64,000 bases of DNA from [Pasteurella] mairii (GCA_900454475.1 UGSS01000002.1:620001-684000); one strand, 5' to 3'; shown: positions 10,112 to 20,076, counted from the stretch's first letter. Notes: generated from the letters alone by a model not told the origin. Translations and numbers: made by a program.

Positions 10112-11317
10112 ATGAATAGCAATCAACGAAATTTAGTCAGTTTAATTTTAGTGACCTTGTTCAGTACGGGATTGACCATGGTCAGTTCGTTTTTGTTGGC
10201 ACGATTGCTGGCAGTTGAGGAACGCGGGTTGTTCCAACTTTTTGTTACCTCGGTGAGTTATGCGGTGGCGATTGGTTCCGGCGGCGTAGGATTTGCTTTT
10301 GCTTTAAGTATGCGCCATCAACAATATCAAGGATGGCGCTATTATTTTCTTGGCTTTTTAGCGTTCGCCTGTTTAGTGGCGGCGATTGCCTTGTATTTTT
10401 TTGAGGTGACGCACTTTTCTTATTTATTTATGTTAAATGTGGTTTTAACCGCCATTTTAACGATTACATTAGAAAAAAGTAAAATTGATGCGAATTTAAA
10501 AATTTATCGGGTGATTTCCTTACAACAACCGATTTTAGCAGTGATTTTATATGCGGCTTGTTATTTTATTGGAGGAGAACAGCCAATTGCAATCGCGTTA
10601 TATTTATTAACCGCGTTAACGATTGTGCAGGCGTTATTTTGTTTATTTTACCTTATGCGCATTGAACGCCAATTTATCCGAGAGCATGATGTGAAAAAAA
10701 TGGATGGGCGTTTTTTTGCTAAAAATTGGATTAAACAAAATTTATTACAAACCTTTGGCGCAACGACAGTCAATTTAGATAAATTTTTAATTGTTTCTTT
10801 AATGGGAAATTATACTTTAGGGTTATATACGGTTTGCATTGCTTTTGATGCATTATTAACAAAATTTATTAATATGCTTGCGGATTATTATTATTCCGGC
10901 TTGCTTAACCGAATGAATCGCATTCAATCTGTTTTATTGTTAATTGGATTTATGGCAATAAGTGCGGTCATTATTGTGCCATTTTTAGCAAAACCCGTCG
11001 TGGTTTTCTTTTTTAGTGAAAAATATGCGGAAGTTGCACCAATTTTAGTTTGGTTTATTGTGAATTCTATTATCGCTGGATTATCTTGGGTGTTATCCCA
11101 AAATATGTTGATTTTAGGCAAACAAATTTTGTTATTTACCCGTCAATTAATTTCTATTGCGGTGTTGGTTGTATTATTTTATTGTTTTAGAGAACAAGGT
11201 TTATATGGTGTTGCTTATGCGTTAATTGGCGCCAGTTTAACTCGTTTGTTAATTTCGATCGGGTATTATTATAAATTTCCTATGAACGAATTAAATATCA
11301 GCGCACAACTGCATTAA
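10112..11317 (+). CDS. Polysaccharide flippase (Wzx-like, MATE/PST superfamily)
   Basis: A 401-residue protein that is hydrophobic throughout, with about 11-12 predicted membrane spans. The N-terminal segment SSFLLARLLAVEERGLFQLFVTS (broken here as SSFLLARLLAVEE and RGLFQLFVTS) is typical of Wzx-like O-unit transporters. Such proteins flip undecaprenyl-linked glycan repeat units to the periplasm. It heads a tight four-gene run with a polymerase-like protein and two glycosyltransferases. The ribosome site before the ATG is weak. The specific glycan cannot be told from the sequence. Confidence 0.75.
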   Translation: MNSNQRNLVSLILVTLFSTGLTMVSSFLLARLLAVEERGLFQLFVTSVSYAVAIGSGGVGFAFALSMRHQQYQGWRYYFLGFLAFACLVAAIALYFFEVTHFSYLFMLNVVLTAILTITLEKSKIDANLKIYRVISLQQPILAVILYAACYFIGGEQPIAIALYLLTALTIVQALFCLFYLMRIERQFIREHDVKKMDGRFFAKNWIKQNLLQTFGATTVNLDKFLIVSLMGNYTLGLYTVCIAFDALLTKFINMLADYYYSGLLNRMNRIQSVLLLIGFMAISAVIIVPFLAKPVVVFFFSEKYAEVAPILVWFIVNSIIAGLSWVLSQNMLILGKQILLFTRQLISIAVLVVLFYCFREQGLYGVAYALIGASLTRLLISIGYYYKFPMNELNISAQLH

Positions 11318-11334
11318 AGAAATAAAGGAACGTT

Positions 11335-12525
11335 ATGTCAGCAATATTTACGCTTTTTTATCTTTATGATCCTTGGTTATTCCATTTTTTTCGGATGGCA
11401 TTTTTTGTCGGCATTATCGCTTTGTTGTGGTTAGGCTATCGGCTTTACCAACAAAAAATCACACGGGGTATTATGCTTCCTGTGGATAGCCTTGTGGTTA
11501 TTATTGCCTTAATTTTATTAAGTTTTGTTCCCTTATTAGTACATCAGACGCGAGATTTTTCCGTCGTGATTCAATATAGCAAGACATTGATTTTATTTGT
11601 TTTTGCAATTGGTTTGTATAATCTGTTTTATGCCCCTAATCATGGGCAACATTCATTGGGGCAACAACAATTCGTACGCGATTTAAAATGGGGCATTTCC
11701 GTGCAATCAGCAATAGGTTTTTTGGCTTTATGCGGAATTCCTTGGATGATTGATTTTGCCCTTTCGACCAATGCCTTGTTGCCGCGTTTTTATGGTTCCG
11801 AACAAGAATATCGCTTATATACCTTAACATCAGCTGCTTTTTTTCAGTTAAGTATTTTTTATGTTATGTTGTTGCATTTTTTATTGGCATATAATCAGCG
11901 TTATAATTCTATGAGTTCAGTGTTTGTCTTTTTATTATTATTTGTCGGGTTAATTTCTGGTAGAACCTTTTTATTCATGTCAGCGGTGAGTATTCTGTTG
12001 TATTTTAAATGGCGTTATCTTCCGGTATTATTTTTATTTGTGGCAATTTGTGTATTTCTTGCGATGAATTATGCAGATAATAAATATGTCCAACACGCAT
12101 TGGAACCTTTGATTAATTTATTGGGGCATAAAGGATTAACCAGTTCTTCGACTGATACGTTGATGCAAAAACATTTATATATGCCGCAATTAAAACAAAT
12201 TTTATTTGGTGACGGATATTATATCACTACTGATGGACATTATTATGGCGCAACAGATAGCGGATTTATTCGTCAAGCATTATATGGCGGTATTTTAAAC
12301 GTTATTATGGTTTTTTTATTTACCGCTTATTTTGTACGTAAAATCGCGCTCAATTGGTTTGCAGGCAGTTGGTATTTTACCTTATCTACTTTATTTATTT
12401 TATCCGTCTTAAATGTTAAAGCCGATACCTATGCCTTTCCGGGAATTATGTTGGTGTTATTGATGTTACTTTCCTTATTCGGATCGTCGGGAAAACATCT
12501 TATTTTATTTAAAAAAGAGGCGTAA
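11335..12525 (+). CDS. Putative O-antigen/polysaccharide polymerase (Wzy-like)
   Basis: A 396-residue membrane protein with about 10-12 hydrophobic segments and a soluble loop near residues 265-320 (GHKGLTSSSTDTLMQKHLYM). That loop position is usual for the periplasmic loop of Wzy/O-antigen ligase family proteins. Wzy sequences vary widely, so the call rests on topology, length and position between a flippase and glycosyltransferases. Its start lies 17 bp after the flippase stop and its end is 2 bp before the next gene. Confidence 0.55.
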   Translation: MSAIFTLFYLYDPWLFHFFRMAFFVGIIALLWLGYRLYQQKITRGIMLPVDSLVVIIALILLSFVPLLVHQTRDFSVVIQYSKTLILFVFAIGLYNLFYAPNHGQHSLGQQQFVRDLKWGISVQSAIGFLALCGIPWMIDFALSTNALLPRFYGSEQEYRLYTLTSAAFFQLSIFYVMLLHFLLAYNQRYNSMSSVFVFLLLFVGLISGRTFLFMSAVSILLYFKWRYLPVLFLFVAICVFLAMNYADNKYVQHALEPLINLLGHKGLTSSSTDTLMQKHLYMPQLKQILFGDGYYITTDGHYYGATDSGFIRQALYGGILNVIMVFLFTAYFVRKIALNWFAGSWYFTLSTLFILSVLNVKADTYAFPGIMLVLLMLLSLFGSSGKHLILFKKEA

Positions 12526-12527
12526 AG

Positions 12528-13412
12528 ATGCTGAGTATTATTGTTCCATCATTTAACCGCAAACAAGAAATTCCGGCGTTATTAGACAGTTTAGTAGCGC
12601 AAACGCAATATAATTTTGAAGTAGTAATTGTGGATGATTGTTCGCAAGAGCCGGTAGAAATTGATAAAACCTACCCGTTTTCGGTGCAACTCATTCGTAA
12701 TCAACAAAATCAAGGTGCCGCCGGCAGTCGCAATATCGGCGCGCAACAGGCAAAATATGACTGGTTATTATTTTTAGATGATGATGATCGTTTTGCTGCA
12801 TCAAAATGCGAAGTGATGGCGCAAACCATCGCACAACATCCAGATTGCAATGTGGTTTATCATCCTGCGGAATGTGTGATGGTAAACGAAAACTTCACCT
12901 ATTTTACCCATCCATACCGCGATCCGGCACAATTGACGTTGGATAATATTTTAGTCGCCAATAAAATGGGCGGTATGCCGATGATTGGTGTGAAAAAAAG
13001 TTTCTTTTTTGCTCTTGGTGGATTATCGACAGAATTAAAATCCTTGGAAGATTATGAATTTGTGTTGAAATTGGTTTCTTCGCCAGCCTTTGCGCCGGTG
13101 TATGTAGATCAACCGTTAACCAAATGCACATTCCATACTAAACGCTCCAGCGTATCGACTAATACTGCCAATACGGAGGCGGCAATTGCAGTGATTGAGC
13201 AACAGTATGTGCATAGCGCACAACAGCACAAAAACTTTGCCATCAACGCTCAATATATGTTGGCTTACCCGAATATTATGAATTTATCCCGCCACGCGGC
13301 GTATTATTATTTTGCAATGTTTAAGTTGAATAAGCGGATTAAAACGCTGCTGATCGCAGTGATTACCTTTATTTCTCCAACATTGGCGATTTATTTAAAA
13401 AGGTTTATGTAA
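12528..13412 (+). CDS. Glycosyltransferase family 2
   Basis: A 294-residue cytoplasmic transferase with a GT-A fold. SIIVPSFNRKQEIPALLDSL starts the nucleotide-binding region, VVIVDDCS holds the first acidic pair, and LLFLDDDDRF is the metal-binding DxD motif. Donor and acceptor sugars are unknown. It overlaps the next transferase gene by one base (TAATG), which indicates translational coupling. Confidence 0.9.
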   Translation: MLSIIVPSFNRKQEIPALLDSLVAQTQYNFEVVIVDDCSQEPVEIDKTYPFSVQLIRNQQNQGAAGSRNIGAQQAKYDWLLFLDDDDRFAASKCEVMAQTIAQHPDCNVVYHPAECVMVNENFTYFTHPYRDPAQLTLDNILVANKMGGMPMIGVKKSFFFALGGLSTELKSLEDYEFVLKLVSSPAFAPVYVDQPLTKCTFHTKRSSVSTNTANTEAAIAVIEQQYVHSAQQHKNFAINAQYMLAYPNIMNLSRHAAYYYFAMFKLNKRIKTLLIAVITFISPTLAIYLKRFM

Positions 13413-14215
13413 TGAAATTTTCTGTTTTAATGTCTCTTTATGTCAAAGAGCAAGCGCAATTTTTGCTTGAATGTTTAGAAAGTTTACGCCAGCAAACACG
13501 TCCGGCGGATGAAATCGTGTTGATTTTTGATGGTCCGGTAACGGAAGCCTTAGAAAGTGCGGTGGAAAAATACCAAGATTTATTGCCATTAAAGGTGGTG
13601 AAATTGGCGCAAAATCGCGGTTTAGGTAAAGCGCTAAACGAAGGATTGCGACATTGCTCTTATGAATGGGTTTTTCGTATGGATACGGATGATATTTGCG
13701 ATCCGCAACGCTTTGAAAAACAAGTAGCTTTTATTGAACAGCATCCGGATACGGTCATTTTTGGCGGTCAAATTGCGGAATTTGGTCAACATATTGATGA
13801 TATTGTCAGCTACCGCCACGTCCCGCTGAATGCGCAAGCGATTGTTGCTTTTACGCGCAAACGTTGCCCATTTAACCATATGACGGTGGCATACCGCAAA
13901 ACGGAAGTATTAGCCGCCGGCGGTTATCAGGATTTACAGGAAGATTATTACCTTTGGATTAATTTAGTGGCGAAATTCCCGCAACAAGTGGCGAATTTGC
14001 CAGATATTTTAGTTTATGCTCGCGTTGGCAATGGTATGGTTGGGCGTCGTCGTGGCATAGCGCAAGCGAAGTGCGAATGGAACCTGTTTAAATTAAAACA
14101 GCGCCTAAAATTACAAGGCACATTGCCAGGTTTGTTGGTTTTCGCATTACGCGTGATCCCGCGCTTGTTACCGTTATCGTTGTTAAAAATCGTGTATGGA
14201 TTTTTACGTAAATAA
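13412..14215 (+). CDS. Glycosyltransferase family 2 (AmsE/WcaA-like)
   Basis: A 267-residue GT2 enzyme with FSVLMSLYVKEQAQFLLECL at the N-terminus, EIVLIFDGPV, and the metal-binding FRMDTDDIC. LQEDYYLWI is the conserved ED block that usually carries the catalytic base. It resembles galactosyltransferase-like proteins of surface-polysaccharide clusters such as AmsE. It is the last gene of the four-gene run and is coupled to the preceding transferase. Confidence 0.88.
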   Translation: MKFSVLMSLYVKEQAQFLLECLESLRQQTRPADEIVLIFDGPVTEALESAVEKYQDLLPLKVVKLAQNRGLGKALNEGLRHCSYEWVFRMDTDDICDPQRFEKQVAFIEQHPDTVIFGGQIAEFGQHIDDIVSYRHVPLNAQAIVAFTRKRCPFNHMTVAYRKTEVLAAGGYQDLQEDYYLWINLVAKFPQQVANLPDILVYARVGNGMVGRRRGIAQAKCEWNLFKLKQRLKLQGTLPGLLVFALRVIPRLLPLSLLKIVYGFLRK

Positions 14216-14260
14216 TTAGGTTGATCCGTTATTTTTTACCCTTATTTTCAGGAAAGTAAT

Positions 14261-15355
14261 ATGCTGAAAAATGAAATCAAGTTATCTTTATTAGCATTGC
14301 TCGCAATATTGACTGGTTGTGCCGGCAATCCGTCTATTCAGTCAGTAGAAAAAGAGAGGCGGTATAATAAACTTCGTATTGTAGAAAATTTTAATGATTA
14401 TGTGCAGTTTTTAAAAGCTAAAGCGGCGGAGCAGGGAGTGTCAGCGTCGGTGTTGAATGAACAAAACAACATTCGTTTTATCCAAAAAGCAGTGGATTTA
14501 GACAGACAGCAAGCAGGTAAAATTACAAAACGCGCTCCAAATCAACCGCCGGTATCTAATCCAAAGGGAATCACTAATTACTTAAACCGTGTTTTAACTG
14601 CGGATAAAGTTAATGTCGCGGAACGTCGTTATTGGGAACAATTGCCACAATTGGAAAAAGCGAGCAAACGGTTTGGTGTACAAAAAGAATATTTGATGGC
14701 GTTGTGGGGCATGGAAAGTAGCTTCGGTTATTATCAAGGCAATTATGACGTCTTATCGGTTTTGGCGACTTTAGCCTTTGATGGACGTCGAGAAGCCTTA
14801 TTTAGCAAAGAATTTATTGTGGCAATGAAAATGTTGGAGCAAAATCGAATTCAACGCAACAAAATGCTGGGTTCATGGGCTGGCGCTATGGGACAAACGC
14901 AATTTATGCCGAGTTCATATTTGCGTTATGCGGCGGATGGCGACAGCGACGGCGAAAAAGATATTTGGAAAAATCACTACGACGTATTTGCTTCGATCGC
15001 CAACTATTTGCATACTGTCGGTTGGAGCGCTCAATTGCCTTGGGGCGTGGAAGTCAATTTGACACAATATATGAGCTTGGATCTCGCCGGTATTGAAAAA
15101 GGCAAAGCGCGTTCATGGCGCGAATGGCAAAATAAAGGCGTAGTGTTAAAATCGCCAACTTCACAAGAATTGGAAAAATTGACCGCACTTTCTTCGACTG
15201 ATTTATGGTTAGTGCGTCCGGATCGTGAAGCGGGTCGCGCGTTTTTGGTTTCAAACAATTTCCGTACCATTTTAGACTGGAACAAATCCAATTATTTTGC
15301 GGTGAGCATCGGGATGTTTGCTGATCGGATAAAAGCCCGCGTGAATGGGAATTAA
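14261..15355 (+). CDS. MltB-type membrane-bound lytic murein transglycosylase lipoprotein
   Basis: This enzyme cleaves peptidoglycan between MurNAc and GlcNAc, leaving 1,6-anhydro ends. The lipobox LTGC places the acylated cysteine at residue 20, so it is an outer-membrane lipoprotein. Glu152 in ALWGMESSFG is the catalytic acid of the MltB (GH103) family. SWAGAMGQTQFMPSSYLRYA and DGDSDGEKDIW are further family blocks. The length of 364 residues is normal. It is separated from the glycan genes by 45 bp and ends at an inverted uptake-signal terminator. Confidence 0.92.
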   Translation: MLKNEIKLSLLALLAILTGCAGNPSIQSVEKERRYNKLRIVENFNDYVQFLKAKAAEQGVSASVLNEQNNIRFIQKAVDLDRQQAGKITKRAPNQPPVSNPKGITNYLNRVLTADKVNVAERRYWEQLPQLEKASKRFGVQKEYLMALWGMESSFGYYQGNYDVLSVLATLAFDGRREALFSKEFIVAMKMLEQNRIQRNKMLGSWAGAMGQTQFMPSSYLRYAADGDSDGEKDIWKNHYDVFASIANYLHTVGWSAQLPWGVEVNLTQYMSLDLAGIEKGKARSWREWQNKGVVLKSPTSQELEKLTALSSTDLWLVRPDREAGRAFLVSNNFRTILDWNKSNYFAVSIGMFADRIKARVNGN

Positions 15356-15371
15356 TTCTAGTTAAAATATG

Positions 15372-15402
15372 AAAAAGTGCGGTCAATTCCGCACTTATTT
15401 TT
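15372..15402. terminator. Bidirectional terminator made of inverted uptake signals
   Basis: AAGTGCGG (15375-15382) pairs with CCGCACTT (15389-15396) around a 6-base loop, with an A-run before and ATTTTTT after. It lies between convergent mltB and radA genes and can stop both. Confidence 0.85.
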
Positions 15403-16778
15403 TACCAATTATCTAAAATAGCTAAGGCGTCGGCGAGTTTTTTGACCGTAAAAACTTGCATATTTTCCACCGCACTTTTCGGCTTGTTGGCAAAGGGGAC
15501 AATCGCGCGTTTAAACCCGTGTTTTGCCGCTTCGCTAATGCGTTCCTGACCGCTTGGCACCGGGCGAATTTCTCCCGCCAAGCCCACTTCGCCGAAAACT
15601 ACCAAATCGCGTGGCAACGGGCGGTTGCGGAAACTGGAAATTAACGCCAATAATAACGCCAAATCCGCCCCGGTTTCGCCGACTTTAACGCCGCCTACCA
15701 CGTTGACAAACACATCTTGATCCGCCATTTGTAAGCCGCCATGGCGATGCAATACCGCCAATAATAACGCCAAGCGGTTTTGTTCCAACCCGACCGCTAC
15801 CCGTCTTGGATTGGCGAGCATGGAATGATCAACCAAGGCTTGAATTTCAACTAATAGCGGGCGTGTACCTTCCCATAATACCATTACTGAACTGCCGGAG
15901 GTTTCTTCTTCGCCGCGGCTTAAAAAAATTGCCGACGGATTTTTTACTTCGCGTAAACCTTGTTCGGTCATGGCGAAAACGCCGAGTTCGTTGACCGCCC
16001 CAAAACGGTTTTTATGGCTGCGCAAAGTACGATAACGGGAGTCTGCTTCGCCTTCCAATAATAGGGAGGCATCAATGGCATGTTCCAACACTTTCGGTCC
16101 GGCAAGGGTACCGTCTTTGGTCACATGACCAACCATCACGATCGCCACATGGCGGGTTTTCGCATAACGAGTTAAAAATGCCGCACATTCTCGTACTTGT
16201 GCCACACTGCCGGGGGAGGATTGAATATCCGCAAGGTGCATCACTTGAATGGAATCAATCACGATAATTTGCGGTTTTAATTGATCGGCTAAGGCACAAA
16301 TTTGTTCAACAGAGGTTTCGGATAACACTTGTAATTGATCCGTTGGCAAATTTAAGCGATTGGCACGCATGGCAACTTGTTGCAATGATTCTTCGCCTGT
16401 GACATAAAGTGCGGTCGAATGTTGCGCTAATCCGCACATCACTTGCAACAACAAGGTACTTTTTCCCGCGCCGGGATGACCGCCGATTAAAATGGCGCTG
16501 CCGGGGACGATTCCGCCACCAAGAACGCGATCCAATTCGTTAAATCCGCTGCTGAAACGTGGTAATTCTTGCAGACTGATTTCCGATAAGCGCTGAATTT
16601 TGGCGTGAGTTTCGCCGGCGTACCCGCTGAATCGGTCATTTTTACTTTTCGTCGCAGAAACTAACCGCACTTCGCTGATAGTGTTCCAAGCTTTGCAGGC
16701 GGAACATTGCCCTTGCCAACGCGCAAATTCTGCGCCACAGTCGCTACATACATAAGCGGTTTTCGGAGATTTTGCCAT
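15402..16778 (-). CDS. radA: DNA repair protein RadA (Sms)
   Basis: RadA is a RecA-like helicase that drives branch migration during recombination repair and natural transformation. The 458-residue protein has an N-terminal zinc finger (CSDCGAEF and CSACKAW), a Walker A motif GGHPGAGKST (about 97-106), the RadA signature HKNRFGAVNELGVF and a C-terminal Lon-protease-like domain. It ends at the shared terminator with mltB. The CYTH gene lies immediately upstream (1 bp gap), suggesting one transcript. Confidence 0.98.
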   Translation of the reverse strand: MAKSPKTAYVCSDCGAEFARWQGQCSACKAWNTISEVRLVSATKSKNDRFSGYAGETHAKIQRLSEISLQELPRFSSGFNELDRVLGGGIVPGSAILIGGHPGAGKSTLLLQVMCGLAQHSTALYVTGEESLQQVAMRANRLNLPTDQLQVLSETSVEQICALADQLKPQIIVIDSIQVMHLADIQSSPGSVAQVRECAAFLTRYAKTRHVAIVMVGHVTKDGTLAGPKVLEHAIDASLLLEGEADSRYRTLRSHKNRFGAVNELGVFAMTEQGLREVKNPSAIFLSRGEEETSGSSVMVLWEGTRPLLVEIQALVDHSMLANPRRVAVGLEQNRLALLLAVLHRHGGLQMADQDVFVNVVGGVKVGETGADLALLLALISSFRNRPLPRDLVVFGEVGLAGEIRPVPSGQERISEAAKHGFKRAIVPFANKPKSAVENMQVFTVKKLADALAILDNW

Positions 16779-16779
16779 T

Positions 16780-17841
16780 TTATTTTACCGTTAATAATAA
16801 AAAGTTAAGCATCCGTTTTACATATCGTCCGCTTTGGAGCAAAGAAATCAGGCGGCTCATGGCGCGTAAATTATCTTTGCTTTCGCTGTGTAGGCGGATA
16901 ATTTCTTTGATTTCATCAAGCAAGCGGGTATTGCTTTCTAATAATTCGGTTAACCGTTGCTCATCAAATCGGATTGGCGCCTGTTCGGCTTGTTCAGCAA
17001 TACTTTGTTCTAACAGTTTGGCATTTTCACTGTAAAAATAATACAGATTAAAAAAAGCGCCGATCCGTTCTACGCTACGGATAAAATCTTGCGCAAAATA
17101 GTCTGCGCCGAGATCGACGGTTTCTTCAATCATCTCTTGTTCCAGCTTGATAAGTGCGGTCAATTTTTGCGTAGAATTGACCACACTTTGGGCAAAATCT
17201 AAAAATTCACGCCATTTGGTTAACCAATTTTGCGGTGCGATAGATTGATTTAGCGCCAGTTGATAGCCGCGTTGCGCTTTACTGCGTTGGCTTAAGCGGG
17301 CATCACAAGCAAAACTAAGTTCATTGACGAAATACAATAAATCGGCAATATTTCCTTGTTTTAATTCAAATTCGACTTCGCAAATCGGCGCGGTTTTGTC
17401 TTGTGCGATGATCTCCCCTTGATCTAATGCTACTTCAATTTGCGTACCATTGCCACATTCGATAAGCCAAGATTGGCGTTGAAAATCCGTGGAAAATAGC
17501 GCGGTAAGCTGTAAAGATTGCGCATTTTCTAGCGGATAAACTTGGGCCAATTGGCTTAAATTGGGATGGGCGTCGTTAAGCGGAACATTATATTCAGGGC
17601 GAATGTGTAACCCGCTTTGTACGGTTCCGTTGGTTTTTAGGGTTAACGTAAAGGAGTCATCTTGTTGACGCACCCGCAATCCCATTTTATTTTTGGCGAA
17701 GAATTGATCCGGTGTATCGTAGTAACAATTGCGTAAAAAGACGCTTTTTCGCGCTAAAATCATAAAATTACTAATTTCTTGGCTTAAAAATTGGGCAAAT
17801 TGGGGCGAGGCGATTAATTTTAGTTCAATTTCGTTTTCCAT
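16780..17841 (-). CDS. CYTH domain protein (YgiF-like inorganic triphosphatase)
   Basis: The protein opens with MENEIELKL, whose ExExK signature (Glu4, Glu6, Lys8) defines the CYTH fold, a tunnel that binds triphosphate with divalent metal. The CYTH part covers about residues 1-200. The rest (about 200-353) is helical and acidic, resembling a shortened CHAD region. Escherichia coli YgiF, an inorganic triphosphatase, has 433 residues, so this is a shorter relative. Function is assigned at family level only. Confidence 0.78.
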   Translation of the reverse strand: MENEIELKLIASPQFAQFLSQEISNFMILARKSVFLRNCYYDTPDQFFAKNKMGLRVRQQDDSFTLTLKTNGTVQSGLHIRPEYNVPLNDAHPNLSQLAQVYPLENAQSLQLTALFSTDFQRQSWLIECGNGTQIEVALDQGEIIAQDKTAPICEVEFELKQGNIADLLYFVNELSFACDARLSQRSKAQRGYQLALNQSIAPQNWLTKWREFLDFAQSVVNSTQKLTALIKLEQEMIEETVDLGADYFAQDFIRSVERIGAFFNLYYFYSENAKLLEQSIAEQAEQAPIRFDEQRLTELLESNTRLLDEIKEIIRLHSESKDNLRAMSRLISLLQSGRYVKRMLNFLLLTVK

Positions 17842-18012
17842 ATAAATTCCTTTTATATTAATTACTTACTCTATAAATAAGCGATTAATATGCAAATGAC
17901 TTGTGATATTATCTAATAAATATGGAGATTTTTCGATTAAAATCGTGAATTTTTACCTTATATCATGTAATATGCGCCTGAAAATTTAATCAACTTGTTA
18001 AGGAGTAAATTT

Positions 18013-18693
18013 ATGGCAGTGAATAATATTCTTGGATTATTTGCCCATTCCCCTTTTAAGCCCTTACAACGACATTCAGATAAGGTAACAGAATGCTGTA
18101 GCTTACTTGTGCCTTTTTTTGAAAGTACGTTTAACGGAGATTGGGAGGCGTCTTTAGAAATTCGTCGACAAATCTCTGAGGTGGAGCGTCAAGCTGATAC
18201 TTTAAAACGTGAAATTCGTTTAAAACTTCCTCGTGGTTTATTTATGCCGATTGATCGTACGGATCTATTAGAATTGGTGACTCAACAAGATAAATTGGCT
18301 AATTGTGCTAAAGATATTGCAGGTCGAATGTTAGGACGTCAATTTGCTTTCCCAAGTGGTATGCAGGAGGAATTCATGAAGTTTCTTTACCGCAGCCTAG
18401 ATGCGACTGTGCAGGCACACCGTGTCATTGACGAATTGGACGAGTTACTTGAAACCGGTTTTAGAGGACGGGAATTAACCTTTGTTAATACTATGATAAA
18501 TGAATTGGATTCGATTGAAGATGATACGGATCAAATGCAAATTAAATTGCGCATGATGTTGCGTGGTGTCGAAGAACGCTATAACCCGATTGATATTATG
18601 TTTTTGTATAAAATTCTTGAATGGATTGGCGGGTTGGCGGATCAAGCGCAACGCGTGGGCGCTCGTATTGAATTAATGTTGGCTCGTTCTTAA
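18013..18693 (+). CDS. DUF47/PhoU-like protein (TIGR00153 family)
   Basis: A 226-residue all-helical protein of the PhoU-like DUF47 family. Members are usually encoded directly before a PiT phosphate transporter, as here with a 33-bp gap, and are thought to modulate its activity. Recognisable parts are VERQADTLKREIRLKLPRG and the C-terminal LYKILEWIGGLADQAQRVG. I chose ATG 18013 because AAGGAG lies at correct spacing; an earlier in-frame start at 17995 overlaps that site. Confidence 0.88.
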   Translation: MAVNNILGLFAHSPFKPLQRHSDKVTECCSLLVPFFESTFNGDWEASLEIRRQISEVERQADTLKREIRLKLPRGLFMPIDRTDLLELVTQQDKLANCAKDIAGRMLGRQFAFPSGMQEEFMKFLYRSLDATVQAHRVIDELDELLETGFRGRELTFVNTMINELDSIEDDTDQMQIKLRMMLRGVEERYNPIDIMFLYKILEWIGGLADQAQRVGARIELMLARS

Positions 18694-18726
18694 CAGCAAA
18701 GTTATGATTTTAGATAGGTAGTCATT

Positions 18727-19989
18727 ATGGAATTAATAAATGAATACGGCACGTTATTTGTTGTTCTTACGGCAATTTTTGGGTTGTTAATGGCATTTGG
18801 CATTGGCGCTAATGATGTATCCAATGCCATGGGAACTTCTGTGGGGTCAGGCACAATTACCGCTAGACAGGCTATTTTTGTCGCTATGATTTTTGAATTT
18901 GCAGGGGCTTATTTGGCCGGCGGAGAAGTAACAGAAACCATCAAAAGTGGGATTATTAATCCGATGGAGTTTGTGGATAATCCGGATTTACTTGTTTTGG
19001 GAATGATGAGCGCATTATTGTCTGCTGGAGTTTGGTTGTTGTTGGCATCCTTTATGGGATGGCCGGTATCAACAACGCATTCTATTATTGGAGCGATTGT
19101 CGGGTTTGCTTGCGTGACTGTTGGTCCGCATTCTGTGGAATGGGGAAATATTAAGGGGATTGTTGGCAGTTGGTTCGTAACACCGCTGGTATCTGGGGTC
19201 GTCGCTTATGTCATTTTTACTAGTACACAGAAATTTATTTTTGATACTGAAACGCCATTGGAAAACGCTAAAAAGTTCGGACCATACTATATGGGGCTAA
19301 CCACGTTTATTTTAACGCTTGTAACGATTACGAAAGGATTAAAACATGTCGGATTACACCTTTCAATGAATGAAACCCTGCTTACTTCATTAATAATCAG
19401 TATTGCGAGTATTGTATTTTGTTATTTTTATTTTCGTAGTGAGTCTTTTAAAAACAGAGTGCAGGGCGGAACCTTTGGTGGTGTTGAAAAAGTCTTTAGT
19501 ATTTTGATGCTACTCACTGCTTGTTCAATGGCATTTGCGCATGGTTCAAATGATGTCGCGAATGCGATTGGACCGTTGTCTGCAGTGGTCTCAATTGTAG
19601 AAAATGGTGGACAAATTACAGCCAGTTCTCATTTAGCGTGGTGGATTCTACCCTTAGGTGCCACAGGGATTGTGATTGGTTTAGCTGTGATGGGATATAA
19701 GGTTATGGGAACTATCGGCACTGGAATTACCGATTTAACCCCAAGCCGCGGTTTTTCGGCGGAATTTGCTACTGCGATTACGGTAGTGATTGCATCTGGT
19801 ACCGGCTTGCCAATTTCGACGACGCAAACCTTAGTGGGTGCAGTTCTCGGCGTTGGTTTTGCACGCGGTATTGCGGCATTAAATCTTAGCGTTATTCGCA
19901 ATATTTTTGCCTCTTGGGTTGTCACGTTACCGGCAGGTGCCTTCTTTGCCATCATTATTTTCTATATTTTAGAGTGCATCTTTTATTAG
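18727..19989 (+). CDS. pit: PiT-family inorganic phosphate transporter
   Basis: A 420-residue inner-membrane phosphate symporter. The two inverted PiT signature repeats are present: GIGANDVSNAMGTSVGSGTI near the N-terminus and FAHGSNDVANAIGPL in the second half, together with the paired STTHS and STTQT motifs. About ten to twelve membrane spans are visible. It pairs with the DUF47 gene and ends at an uptake-signal terminator. Confidence 0.94.
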   Translation: MELINEYGTLFVVLTAIFGLLMAFGIGANDVSNAMGTSVGSGTITARQAIFVAMIFEFAGAYLAGGEVTETIKSGIINPMEFVDNPDLLVLGMMSALLSAGVWLLLASFMGWPVSTTHSIIGAIVGFACVTVGPHSVEWGNIKGIVGSWFVTPLVSGVVAYVIFTSTQKFIFDTETPLENAKKFGPYYMGLTTFILTLVTITKGLKHVGLHLSMNETLLTSLIISIASIVFCYFYFRSESFKNRVQGGTFGGVEKVFSILMLLTACSMAFAHGSNDVANAIGPLSAVVSIVENGGQITASSHLAWWILPLGATGIVIGLAVMGYKVMGTIGTGITDLTPSRGFSAEFATAITVVIASGTGLPISTTQTLVGAVLGVGFARGIAALNLSVIRNIFASWVVTLPAGAFFAIIIFYILECIFY

Positions 19990-20013
19990 AGCTTAACTTA
20001 ATTTTATTTATCT

Positions 20014-20048
20014 AAAAAGTGCGGTACAATTCACCGCACTTTTTTATT
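20014..20048 (+). terminator. Terminator of pit made of inverted uptake signals
   Basis: AAGTGCGGT (20017-20025) pairs with ACCGCACTT (20033-20041) around a 7-base loop, extended by flanking A/T pairs and followed by TTTTTT. Confidence 0.88.
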
Positions 20049-20076
20049 TTTATTATTTTTATTTAGGATAGGTTGT

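Noticed and set aside
9941-10126. N-terminal extension of the ElyC-like gene to 10126
   Set aside because: It would overlap the divergent flippase start, is rich in basic and unusual residues, and no ribosome site supports it. The membrane-anchor start at 9940 fits the family.
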